Assembly: GCA_036794395.1 (NCBI GenBank)
Contig: DAIRGS010000256.1
Span: forward strand, 1 to 10,163
Reading direction: 5' to 3'
DNA: 10,163 nt
DNA from: DASXMX01 sp036794395
Lineage (GTDB): Bacteria; Planctomycetota; Phycisphaerae; Tepidisphaerales; Tepidisphaeraceae
Both the position numbers and the translations under genes were made by a program. The number at the start of each line of letters is the position of its first letter. The first letter of the stretch is position 1. This document shows positions 1 to 6,439 of this stretch, piece after piece. Under the pieces are notes generated by a model. That model was not told where the DNA came from. It searched no databases and was given only the letters and a program-made list of their open reading frames with translations.

Positions 1-6
1 CCCCAG

Positions 7-27
7 CCCTCTCCCGGAGGGAGAGGG
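7..27. repeat. Perfect 9-bp inverted repeat, probable dispersed intergenic element
   Basis: The arms CCCTCTCCC (7-15) and GGGAGAGGG (19-27) are exact reverse complements around the 3-base loop GGA. The element lies outside any gene I can see, downstream of the minus-strand receiver gene, and is probably clipped by the window edge. Very similar CCCTCTCCC/GGGAGAGGG hairpins are common intergenic repeats in many bacterial genomes (general knowledge, not checked here). It could fold in RNA from either strand, but no T-tract follows, so a terminator role is not supported. Confidence 0.6.
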
Positions 28-83
28 GGCAGGAAGGGGCACGCTTCTAAGTGCGCAATAAAACCTTGATGAGCAAGCTATGT

Positions 84-100
84 GAAAACCTTTGGTTTTC
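84..100 (-). terminator. Weak hairpin after the receiver gene
   Basis: GAAAACC (84-90) and GGTTTTC (94-100) form a perfect 7-bp stem with a 3-base loop. It begins 12 bases past the stop of the minus-strand receiver gene, where a transcription terminator would be expected. The stem is A/T-rich and only the 3' arm itself supplies U residues on the minus-strand RNA, so this is a poor intrinsic terminator. It may instead be a 3' end stabiliser. Confidence 0.35.
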
Positions 101-112
101 TTCCGGCAACGA

Positions 113-508
113 TCAGGCGGCGGGGGGAGTGAGCAGGCGCTCGGCGGTGGAGACGAGCTTGTCCATCTTGACGGGCTTGTGGAAGTATTCGCTCACGCCC
201 AGACTTTCAGCGTACATCTTGTGACGGGCACCTTCGTTGCCGGTGATCATGATCACGAAGGGCTTGGCGTTTCGGGGTTTTCGGGCCTTGATCTTTTCGA
301 GGACGAGGAACCCGCTGCGGCCGGGCAGCATCATGTCGAGGACAACGAGGTCGGGGGAATTCTTTTCGACCAGTTCGACCGCTTTGTTTCCGTTGCCGGC
401 CATATCGACCACCGCGCCGGTGGGCTCGAAGGCGGCCTGCATGCTGGTGAGGATGTCCTGGTCATCATCCACGAGAAGGATTCGTTTGTCTTTCAGGGCT
501 TCGCTCAT
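113..508 (-). CDS. Stand-alone response regulator receiver (CheY-like) protein
   Basis: This 131-residue protein is a single REC domain with no output domain. It should be a cytoplasmic phosphotransfer or allosteric switch driven by a histidine kinase. The acidic pocket is D14-D16 (LLVDDDQD), the phospho-acceptor is D58 (VVLDMMLPG), the switch threonine is T89 (MITG) and the conserved lysine is K111 (FHKP). All key residues are present, so it should be phosphorylatable. I chose the ATG at 508 because a GGAG ribosome binding site ends 6 bases before it. A TTG four codons upstream shares the frame but would make the ribosome site part of the coding region. No kinase is adjacent. The gene is divergent from murI across a 171-base spacer. 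The tail ends TPPAA. The CheY-like versus Spo0F-like role cannot be settled from sequence. Confidence 0.93.
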   Translation of the reverse strand: MSEALKDKRILLVDDDQDILTSMQAAFEPTGAVVDMAGNGNKAVELVEKNSPDLVVLDMMLPGRSGFLVLEKIKARKPRNAKPFVIMITGNEGARHKMYAESLGVSEYFHKPVKMDKLVSTAERLLTPPAA

Positions 509-514
509 GTTGTT

Positions 515-518
515 CTCC
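515..518 (-). promoter_or_regulatory. Ribosome binding site GGAG for the receiver gene
   Basis: On the minus strand GGAG is followed by AACAAC and then ATG, a 6-base spacing. It decides the start at 508 over the in-frame TTG at 520, which overlaps this site. Confidence 0.7.
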
Positions 519-530
519 AAATAAAACGTT

Positions 531-580
531 GGGGCCGGGCTGAGGGATATCGAGGTTCGGTCAAGGGCAAGGGGCCGGGC
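531..580. repeat. Exact 10-base direct repeat in the divergent receiver/murI spacer
   Basis: GGGGCCGGGC occurs at 531-540 and again at 571-580, exactly 40 bases apart, in the spacer between the divergent receiver and murI genes. The 40-base period is close to four helical turns, so a protein could bind both copies on one DNA face. Regulatory meaning is inference; a GC-rich genome makes such words less surprising. Confidence 0.4.
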
Positions 581-679
581 GTCCGATAACTGTTTTAAGG
601 TATTCTATTGTAGCACGTTATCCCACGCGGGCGTCGCGAAGGACAACGGTGGTTTTTTAAAATTTTGCCGGATCCGCCC

Positions 680-1573
680 ATGTCGCCATCGTCTCCCATC
701 GTTGTACTGGATAGCGGATTAGGGGGTCTTACGGTCGTAAAGGCCCTTCGGACGGCCCTTCCTGAAGAGGAAATCATCTATTTTGGAGATACAGCCCGGT
801 TGCCATACGGGTCGAAGACAGCGTTGACGGTGACGACATTCGTCCGGCAGATAATCGAATTTCTTCGGCCGCACGATCCTAAACACGTGGTGATTGCGTG
901 CAATACGGCCACAGCGTTATCGCTTCCGATGATCCGGTGTGCGTTTCCGGAGCTGTGCATCACGGGGGTAATCGATCCCGGGGCGAAGGCGGCGGTGGCG
1001 GCGGCGGGGACCAAGCAGGTGCCCACCATCGGCGTGATCGCCACTGAGGCGACAGTGCGATCCAAGGCGTACGAAACGGCGATTCATCGGCGGCGGCAGC
1101 ATGCGCGCCTGATACAGCAACGAACGCCGTTACTGGTTCCGATCATTGAAGAAGGGCGGACGGGTTCGGATCCGCTGGTGAAGCTTGCGCTGCGGCAATA
1201 TCTGGAGCCTTTGTGCCGGTATGGGATTGATGTGCTGGTGTTGGGGTGCACGCACTATCCGATTTTAAAGGACGCAATTGTTGAAACGGTGGGACCGAAG
1301 ATCAGCGTGATTGACTCGGCCGAGCAGTGCGCTCAAGATGTCGCGCATCGCCTGAAGGCGCGTGGTTTGATCGCCCGACAGGCGTGGTCGGACAAAGCCG
1401 GGGCGATATCGAATTTACGAACGTTCGTAACCGATGATCCGGCACGATTTAAGAAATTAGCGAGCCGCCTGCTGGGATTTGAGATCGACTTGCCCGCGTT
1501 GGTGCCGCCCGATGAGCTTTATTGGGAGCGGCGGACAGGGCCGGTGCCGATCCCGATTCCGATCCCGGCGTGA
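680..1573 (+). CDS. murI: Glutamate racemase MurI
   Basis: The enzyme interconverts L- and D-glutamate in the cytoplasm, supplying D-glutamate for the peptidoglycan stem peptide. The protein is 297 residues, slightly longer than the usual 265-285. The family signatures are all visible: DSGLGG at 11-16 with catalytic-pocket D11 and S12, PYG at 42-44, the first catalytic cysteine C74 in ACNTA, and the second C190 followed by T191 and H192 in GCTHYP. I chose the ATG at 680; a TTG at 665 is in frame but adds only MPDPP, absent from the usual family N-terminus. A weak GGA lies 7 bases before the ATG. The C-terminus ends in a Pro-Ile repeat encoded by a 6-base tandem repeat. It heads a tight plus-strand cluster; the next gene begins 25 bases after its stop. 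A functional murI argues that this organism makes peptidoglycan. Confidence 0.96.
   Translation: MSPSSPIVVLDSGLGGLTVVKALRTALPEEEIIYFGDTARLPYGSKTALTVTTFVRQIIEFLRPHDPKHVVIACNTATALSLPMIRCAFPELCITGVIDPGAKAAVAAAGTKQVPTIGVIATEATVRSKAYETAIHRRRQHARLIQQRTPLLVPIIEEGRTGSDPLVKLALRQYLEPLCRYGIDVLVLGCTHYPILKDAIVETVGPKISVIDSAEQCAQDVAHRLKARGLIARQAWSDKAGAISNLRTFVTDDPARFKKLASRLLGFEIDLPALVPPDELYWERRTGPVPIPIPIPA
1547..1567 (+). repeat. Hexamer tandem repeat at the murI 3' end
   Basis: CCGATC, CCGATT, CCGATC and a partial CCG run in tandem, 3.5 copies of a 6-base unit. In frame they encode alternating Pro and Ile just before the MurI stop. Such a tract can gain or lose units without a frameshift. Confidence 0.6.
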
Positions 1574-1588
1574 ATTGCGAGAGGCACC

Positions 1589-1593
1589 AAGGA
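1589..1593 (+). promoter_or_regulatory. Ribosome binding site AAGGA for the HEAT lipoprotein
   Basis: AAGGA sits 5 bases before the ATG at 1599. It settles the start there rather than at upstream in-frame codons lying inside murI, and the resulting N-terminus is a lipoprotein signal peptide. Confidence 0.7.
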
Positions 1594-1598
1594 CATTC

Positions 1599-2417
1599 AT
1601 GCGACTTTCGACGGTATTCTCGGCGTCTTTTGCGATGCTAATGACCGGCTGCGGGATCTTTTCCGGAGGGCCGGTTGATTCGCCGCCTCCGATGGGGCCG
1701 CGTCAGCCAGCCACTCAACCCGTTGCGATTGGGCGGATTGACGACGACCGCGAGGCGGAGAACTCAGAAAATTTTTTCGTGGCTATCGTTATGGCGCCTA
1801 TCCGATGGGTGGGAGCGGCGATCGAATTGCCGGTTGCACAGATTCGATTGCTGGAGGGTGATACACCCTCCAAAGCCGCCAGAATGACGACGGATAGCAA
1901 TTCGGCGGACAACCGGCGGTTGGGGGTGACCAAGTTAGTGGAGTATAGCTTCGCCCATCGACCCCCTTATACGACACGGTACGAGCAGATGGCGCAGGCG
2001 GATCCGGATCCGACGGTGCGGGCGGCAGCGCTTCGCGCGTGCAACCAGGCGCGGGACCGGGCAGCGACGCATTTGTTTATTTCCATGCTGGGTGATGTGA
2101 AAGAAACGGATGGAGTACGACTGGAGGCGGCCAAGGGGCTGTGCAATCTGCCGGACTCTGGGGCGGTGCCGACTCTTTTGACTGTCGGGAACGCCACGGA
2201 CACGAATCGCGATGTACGAATTGCATCGGTTGATGCGCTGAAATACTACCGCTCGCTGGAAGTGGGCAGGGCGCTGGGGAATCTTCTGGCGGATCGGGAC
2301 TTTGCCGTGGGATGGCAGGCGCGGCGGAGTTTGGTTTACATGACCCACCAGGATTTCAAGATGGACCAGGGCGCATGGCTGGCATTTATTGCCGGCCCGA
2401 CCAAGCCGTTAGAATGA
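1599..2417 (+). CDS. HEAT-repeat lipoprotein
   Basis: This 272-residue protein has a short N-terminal signal (1-17) ending in LMTGC, a lipobox-like site with C18 as the probable lipidated cysteine. A Pro-rich linker follows (about 25-45). The remainder contains helical repeats typical of HEAT/PBS-lyase proteins: roughly 106-150 (with DPDPTVRAAALRAC), 155-185, 188-217 and 219-250. HEAT solenoids bind other proteins; no catalytic motif is visible, so the role is inferred to be a membrane-anchored adaptor on the periplasmic side. The lipobox has Met rather than the preferred Leu at -3, with Leu at -4, so lipidation is likely but not certain. It lies 25 bases after murI and its stop overlaps the ribosome site of the dehydrogenase gene, suggesting co-transcription. 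A 9-bp hairpin lies within its coding sequence. Confidence 0.85.
   Translation: MRLSTVFSASFAMLMTGCGIFSGGPVDSPPPMGPRQPATQPVAIGRIDDDREAENSENFFVAIVMAPIRWVGAAIELPVAQIRLLEGDTPSKAARMTTDSNSADNRRLGVTKLVEYSFAHRPPYTTRYEQMAQADPDPTVRAAALRACNQARDRAATHLFISMLGDVKETDGVRLEAAKGLCNLPDSGAVPTLLTVGNATDTNRDVRIASVDALKYYRSLEVGRALGNLLADRDFAVGWQARRSLVYMTHQDFKMDQGAWLAFIAGPTKPLE
1852..1872 (+). other. Strong 9-bp hairpin inside the HEAT lipoprotein gene
   Basis: TGGAGGGTG (1852-1860) and CACCCTCCA (1864-1872) are perfect reverse complements around the 3-base loop ATA. The stem is GC-rich and lies within coding sequence for LLEGDTPSK. No T-tract follows on either strand, so it is not a standard terminator. It might slow ribosomes or protect mRNA; a chance origin is possible. 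Confidence 0.5.
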
Positions 2418-2419
2418 GG
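2415..2419 (+). promoter_or_regulatory. Ribosome binding site overlapping the upstream stop codon
   Basis: TGAGG contains the TGA stop of the HEAT lipoprotein and a GAGG ribosome site 4 bases before the dehydrogenase ATG at 2424. The overlap suggests translational coupling of the two genes. Confidence 0.55.
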
Positions 2420-2423
2420 CGTC

Positions 2424-3383
2424 ATGCGAGCCCTGGTTTTTGACAGCACGCTCTCGTTTCGTCCAAGGCATCCTGATCCATCTCCATCGACCGGGGACAC
2501 GCTGATCCGGGTGCGGCATGCGGGGATCTGCGCGACGGATCTGGAAATTACCCGCGGGTATATGGGATTTCGCGGGGTGTTGGGGCACGAGTTTGTTGGG
2601 GAGGTCCAGCATTCGGCGAATCGGGACCTGATTGGCCGACGGGTGGTGGGCGAGATCAACGTGGTCTGCGGGCGATGTGATTTGTGTCTTTCAGGTTTAT
2701 CCACGCACTGCCGGAACCGGACGGTCCTGGGGATTGTTAATCGGGATGGGGCGTTCGCGGAGTTTGTGCGGCTGCCGGCGCACAACCTGCATGTTTTGCC
2801 GGACTCGGTGGACGATGATGCGGCGACTTTTGTGGAGCCGCTGGCGGCGGCGTACCAGGTTACCAAGCAGATCAATCTTGATGGACGCAAGTGGGTGACC
2901 GTGCTGGGCGATGGGCGGCTTGGGCTGCTGGTGGCGCAGGTGCTTCGGGATGCGAACTGCCAGGTGCGGGTGATCGGGAAGCATGCTGAGAAGCTTGCGT
3001 TGTGTGAGAAGTGGTCGATCCGGTCGCGGCCGCTGGATGAGATCGTGCCGCGGCATGATCAGGATGTGGTTGTGGATTGCACGGGAAGCGCGGCGGGGCT
3101 GGAGATGGCGATCCAGATGGTTCGGCCGCGTGGGACGGTGGTGCTGAAGACAACGACAGCGGCGGGGGCGCCGTTAAATTTAGCGCCGGTTGTGATTGAC
3201 GAGATCAATATCGTGGGGAGCCGGTGCGGACCCTTCCGGGAGGCGATCCGGGCATTGGCGGAGAAGCGCGTGGACGTGGCGAGCTTGATTCACCGGCGGA
3301 TGAAGCTGGAACAGGGCGTTGAGGCGATGGCTTTGGCGGCGCGGCCGGGAGTGCTGAAGGTCATCCTGTCGTGCGCGGCATGA
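2424..3383 (+). CDS. Zinc-dependent medium-chain alcohol dehydrogenase family protein
   Basis: This 319-residue protein is a medium-chain dehydrogenase/reductase with an N-terminal GroES-like catalytic domain and a Rossmann domain. Catalytic zinc ligands are C36 (GICATDLE), H55-E56 (GHE) and E138 (VEPLAAA). The structural zinc site is intact: C82, C85, C88 and C96 (spacing C-x2-C-x2-C-x7-C). The nucleotide motif is GDGRLG at 162-167. The zinc glutamate and overall pattern resemble the threonine/sorbitol dehydrogenase branch; the substrate is unknown. Two oddities: it is shorter than the usual 340-350 residues, and the end of the second Rossmann strand reads VRVIGKH with no Asp or Glu, which may favour NADP(H) over NAD(H) (inference). 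It starts 6 bases after the HEAT lipoprotein stop and precedes the QueC-like gene by 38 bases. Confidence 0.93.
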   Translation: MRALVFDSTLSFRPRHPDPSPSTGDTLIRVRHAGICATDLEITRGYMGFRGVLGHEFVGEVQHSANRDLIGRRVVGEINVVCGRCDLCLSGLSTHCRNRTVLGIVNRDGAFAEFVRLPAHNLHVLPDSVDDDAATFVEPLAAAYQVTKQINLDGRKWVTVLGDGRLGLLVAQVLRDANCQVRVIGKHAEKLALCEKWSIRSRPLDEIVPRHDQDVVVDCTGSAAGLEMAIQMVRPRGTVVLKTTTAAGAPLNLAPVVIDEINIVGSRCGPFREAIRALAEKRVDVASLIHRRMKLEQGVEAMALAARPGVLKVILSCAA

Positions 3384-3421
3384 AGGTGGTGATGGGGATG
3401 GACGCGTAATGGATTGCAGAT

Positions 3422-4105
3422 ATGGCCAAAGAGCTCGCAATCGTGTTGAACAATGGGAGCATCAATTCAGCGGTCACGACGGCGCTGGCGGCACAGCGGT
3501 TCCGGCTGGTGATGTTGCACATGATCCTGGCCGAGGGTGAGGACGAAGGGGCGGAAACAGCTACGCGGTCGCGCGTGGCCTTTGACCAGCAGACGGGGCA
3601 TTACAAACCGTATCGGGAGCACGTACTCGAGCTGTCATTCCTCACGCAGCTTCAGGCTCCGGGCGGGCCGAAGAAAAGTGTTGAAGGGGCGGAGGCCAAG
3701 CAGCAGTCGCGGATGGGAGGGCAATTGCTGGAGTTGCTGCCGCTGGTTGCGGCGGCGGCGCGGTTTGCGGCGCATTACCACGCGGTGGCGATCTATTTTG
3801 GGCTAAGGGCGGGCAGTGCGGCAGACGATCTTGCGCAGGCATCGGAGTACGTTCAAATCTGGCAGGAACTATTGCAATTGCCGTGCGGGGTTTCGGATCT
3901 TGAGTTTACGACGCCGCTGCTGGAGATGGAGCCGTGGCAGGTTGTTGATCTGGGGATTCAAGTGAATGTGCCGTTTGATCGAACGTGGAGCTGCGTGACG
4001 GACGCGGCGGAGCCTTGCTGGGCGTGTAAAGGTTGCCGGACGCGCGAGGCGGCGTTTCATCAGGCGGGGAAGCCGGATCCGTTGAGGGCGGTAAAGCGGG
4101 GGTAG
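3422..4105 (+). CDS. QueC-like protein with degenerate PP-loop, possible pseudoenzyme
   Basis: This 227-residue protein matches the length and layout of 7-cyano-7-deazaguanine synthase (QueC), which makes preQ0 for queuosine and related bases. The C-terminus is clearly QueC-like: TWSC with C191, then C199, C202 and C205 in PCWACKGC, followed by R, AF, AG and DP, the family's zinc-binding tail. The N-terminal PP-loop is not intact: where QueC has SGGxDS this protein has NGSINS (11-16), losing the first Ser, a Gly and the Asp. The VPxRN segment and the GYPDCR segment are also replaced (RMGGQ near 97-101; ASEY near 140-143), and the conserved Lys before the last Cys cluster appears to be PW (171-172). 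Catalysis of the known reaction therefore looks unlikely; a scaffold or altered activity is inferred. The start is ATG 3422 with a weak GGA 8 bases upstream. It is last in the murI cluster. Confidence 0.8.
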   Translation: MAKELAIVLNNGSINSAVTTALAAQRFRLVMLHMILAEGEDEGAETATRSRVAFDQQTGHYKPYREHVLELSFLTQLQAPGGPKKSVEGAEAKQQSRMGGQLLELLPLVAAAARFAAHYHAVAIYFGLRAGSAADDLAQASEYVQIWQELLQLPCGVSDLEFTTPLLEMEPWQVVDLGIQVNVPFDRTWSCVTDAAEPCWACKGCRTREAAFHQAGKPDPLRAVKRG

Positions 4106-4130
4106 GATTTTTGGTGGCACTTGGCGAAGA

Positions 4131-4152
4131 TGTGCAGCCTTTTGGCCGCACA
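4131..4152. terminator. Hairpin between convergent genes (first of two)
   Basis: TGTGC (4131-4135) pairs with GCACA (4148-4152), then after one A/C mismatch GCC (4137-4139) pairs with GGC (4144-4146) around a TTTT loop. It sits in the 105-base spacer between the QueC-like gene and the convergent HEAT/TPR gene, where a bidirectional terminator is expected. No clear U-tract follows. Confidence 0.4.
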
Positions 4153-4170
4153 GCAGGCTTGGAAGCCTGC
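4153..4170. terminator. Perfect 8-bp hairpin between convergent genes (second of two)
   Basis: GCAGGCTT (4153-4160) and AAGCCTGC (4163-4170) are exact reverse complements separated by GG; in RNA the innermost pairs would open to make a loop. It directly abuts the first hairpin and lies 41 bases past the stop of the minus-strand HEAT/TPR gene. Similar GCAGGCTT..AAGCCTGC words are, from general knowledge, frequent between genes in planctomycetes and relatives, so this may be a dispersed element acting as a bidirectional terminator. Confidence 0.5.
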
Positions 4171-4210
4171 ACCACAACAATGTGCATGCCTTGCTTCCCG
4201 ATCGCGTCAA

Positions 4211-6421
4211 CTAGCGCGCGGCGCGGGTGGCCGGGGGCGCGGGGATATCTTTGAGGAAAGATCGAAGACGGTATTTGTCGAAGTCTTCCAGGTCCAGTGT
4301 CAGTGATTTGTTGATAAGATCGCGGGCTCGTTCCCGTTGGGCGGGGTCAGGGGAATCTTTGAGGGTTTCGGCGGTGTTGGCCAACTCAGGTCCGATTTCC
4401 TGGACGTTGGATCTTTCGAATTGCAATTGTTCCCGGCTAAATTTGATTGCCTCATCGACTTGGCTGGTCGCCAGATATGCCTTCAACAGAGATTTCATGA
4501 GGGTGCGTTGCGACTGTTTCTGGTCCTCATAATAGGCTAGCGCGTCTCGGTAATAGGGAATGGCTTCGACCGGCTTATTTAGTTCATGGGCATAGATATC
4601 GCCGACGGTCTGTTGTTCGGCTGCGAGGGTGAGCGGGTTGTCCTTCAGTTTTTTGCAGGCGGCGATCAAGGCGAACAACTGCCGGTCGTACTCCTTTTTT
4701 GATTTGAACTGCTCAGCCCAGTCCACGAGATCGCCAGCGCTTCCGGCCAGGAGGATTTTTTGAAAGGCCTGCCAGGCGGCATCTTGGACGATGCGGCTGG
4801 GTTCGGAGGGGAGACGGGAGCTTTCATCCAGGCGGCGCGCCCAGTTGGAAGATCCGATGACGCCCAGTGCATTCGCGGCTTCACGACGGACTTCAGGGTC
4901 GGGCTCATCGTTGGGGTTGAGATAGGCGGAAATGGTCCCTCCGGCGTCTTCGCCGGTCAAACCCAGGCCGGCGAGAGCGGCTTCACGGACGATCGGCGCC
5001 TCGCCGGGGGTGAGAAAGGTTCTGAAAAGCACAATGAGTTCGTGCGAGTTGTTACGGTTGACAGTCGCGGCAATCGCGCGAAGCAACCTGGCGCGCAGCT
5101 CAGCGACGCCGGGAGCGGCGATGGGTTGACCGGGCGGTCCGGTTCGGGTGTTGAGCGTCTGGAGCAGCGCCTGGAATAAGGATTGAACAGCGGGGGGTGT
5201 GGCTTGTAGCGTGGGCGCGATTGATTTGAGTGCGTCGGTGGCGGCTCCGACAACCGAGTCGGAAGGGTCGTTGAGAAGATTCTGGAGGATGGGAGCCGAC
5301 CGACGTTTGTCGACGCTGGCGAGAGTTTTGATTAGCGCCTTTTTAACGGCCGGATCCTGCTCGATTCGCAATTGAAGGACGATCAAATCGAAGGCGTCGG
5401 CGTCTGATAATTCCCCGAGGGCCAGGGCGACCTGGAGGCGCACATCGCCGGAGGCGTCGCCGAGAAGATGCTCGAGGCGGGGGATGATTTGGGGATTTAA
5501 ATTCTGGGCAGCATGGACGGCCTCAAGGACGATTCTGGCCCCGGCAGCGCGGGTATCGGGGTCGGGGTCGTTTAGAAAATCCAGCAATACGTCGGATTTT
5601 TTTTGTCCGGCTGGCTGAGCGTCGTACTGGATTTTGAGGAACTTGAAGAGTTGGGTGCGCAATGCCGCGAGCTGCCGGGCTGCGTTTTCACCGCGCAGTT
5701 CGAGGAGTTGATGCTGTTCTGACAGGACTTGATTTCGCCAGGCGTCATCCGGGATCTTGCTTCGGGCGGTCCACCAGCGGGTCCAGGTATCGCGGGCATC
5801 GGGGCGAGCGGTTTGGCCGCTCAGGTGAACGAGTGATTTGATGGCGGCGTCGCGAAGGTCGGAGGTTGCGGCGGGGTCATTTACCAGATTGACGAGCGTT
5901 TCGGCGACCCGTTTCTGAACGATGCCGCCGAGGGCATCAACTGCCGCAATTTGGCCGGGCAGCTTGGATTTGGCGGTTTCGATTAATGCCTGGTAGGCGG
6001 GGGCTTGATCGTCAAAATGCGACAGGGCGCGTGCGGCGTACTGGGCGGTGGTGCGGTCGCGGGGGAGCAGCCTGATCAGAGGGGGGATCCATGTTGAATC
6101 CATGGAATCGATGGAGGTGGCTTCGCTGGCAGCATGGGCGGCGGCGACCTGGGTCCGATCATCCTGGCTGGTCAGGGCGGCGGCAATGGCAGCGCGGGAA
6201 GCGGGGGTGTTGATGGCGATGAGGCTCCGGGCGGCTTCGTAGCGGGCGGCGGGGAGGCCTTCTTCCATTGCACGGGCAAGGTGCTGGACGTAGTCGCCGG
6301 GCTCGGTGGGGCGGGAGGCGGGGCGGGTTTCGGGGTCGGCGGCGCGGGCGCGTGCGGAGGCCGACGCGGCTACCGCGACCGCCAGCACTGCTTGGATCCA
6401 CCAATTGAGCGCCACTGTCAT
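4211..6421 (-). CDS. Exported HEAT-repeat protein with C-terminal TPR-like region
   Basis: This 736-residue protein begins with a Sec-type signal peptide: a short N-terminus, hydrophobic WWIQAVLAVAVAASA and a likely cleavage after ARARA (about residue 27). Residues 45-200 and 275-560 are successive helical HEAT repeats, seen in segments such as DPDPDTRAAGARIVLEA, GDVRLQVALALGEL and DPEVRREAANALGVIG. Residues 225-270 are charged and helical. Residues 600-718 resemble TPRs (AEQQTVGDIYAHEL, EAIPYYRDALAYYEDQ, VDEAIKFSREQL). No enzyme motif is seen; it is probably a periplasmic scaffold. The ATG at 6421 has no well-spaced ribosome site; a GTG two codons later lies 7 bases after AGG and could be the true start. 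It is convergent with the QueC-like gene and divergent from the TPR gene. An A8 run in the coding strand (5597-5604) is a possible slippage site. Confidence 0.88.
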   Translation of the reverse strand: MTVALNWWIQAVLAVAVAASASARARAADPETRPASRPTEPGDYVQHLARAMEEGLPAARYEAARSLIAINTPASRAAIAAALTSQDDRTQVAAAHAASEATSIDSMDSTWIPPLIRLLPRDRTTAQYAARALSHFDDQAPAYQALIETAKSKLPGQIAAVDALGGIVQKRVAETLVNLVNDPAATSDLRDAAIKSLVHLSGQTARPDARDTWTRWWTARSKIPDDAWRNQVLSEQHQLLELRGENAARQLAALRTQLFKFLKIQYDAQPAGQKKSDVLLDFLNDPDPDTRAAGARIVLEAVHAAQNLNPQIIPRLEHLLGDASGDVRLQVALALGELSDADAFDLIVLQLRIEQDPAVKKALIKTLASVDKRRSAPILQNLLNDPSDSVVGAATDALKSIAPTLQATPPAVQSLFQALLQTLNTRTGPPGQPIAAPGVAELRARLLRAIAATVNRNNSHELIVLFRTFLTPGEAPIVREAALAGLGLTGEDAGGTISAYLNPNDEPDPEVRREAANALGVIGSSNWARRLDESSRLPSEPSRIVQDAAWQAFQKILLAGSAGDLVDWAEQFKSKKEYDRQLFALIAACKKLKDNPLTLAAEQQTVGDIYAHELNKPVEAIPYYRDALAYYEDQKQSQRTLMKSLLKAYLATSQVDEAIKFSREQLQFERSNVQEIGPELANTAETLKDSPDPAQRERARDLINKSLTLDLEDFDKYRLRSFLKDIPAPPATRAAR

Positions 6422-6439
6422 GCCTGCCGATGCGCTGGC

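Noticed and set aside
559..600. TTGACC on the minus strand upstream of the receiver gene as a promoter -35
   Set aside because: No acceptable -10 hexamer lies 15-19 bases downstream.
1479..1598. 40-codon upstream extension of the HEAT lipoprotein
   Set aside because: It overlaps the end of murI, is Arg-rich, and would bury the lipoprotein signal peptide; the AAGGA-ATG at 1599 is better.
2336..2890. 184-codon minus-strand open frame across the lipoprotein/dehydrogenase junction
   Set aside because: It overlaps the zinc-binding region of the dehydrogenase on the other strand and has no recognisable motif or ribosome site.
3380..3409. Nine-codon open frame (MKVVMGMDA) overlapping the dehydrogenase stop
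   Set aside because: It could couple translation into the QueC-like gene, but it is too short to support as a gene and has no independent evidence.
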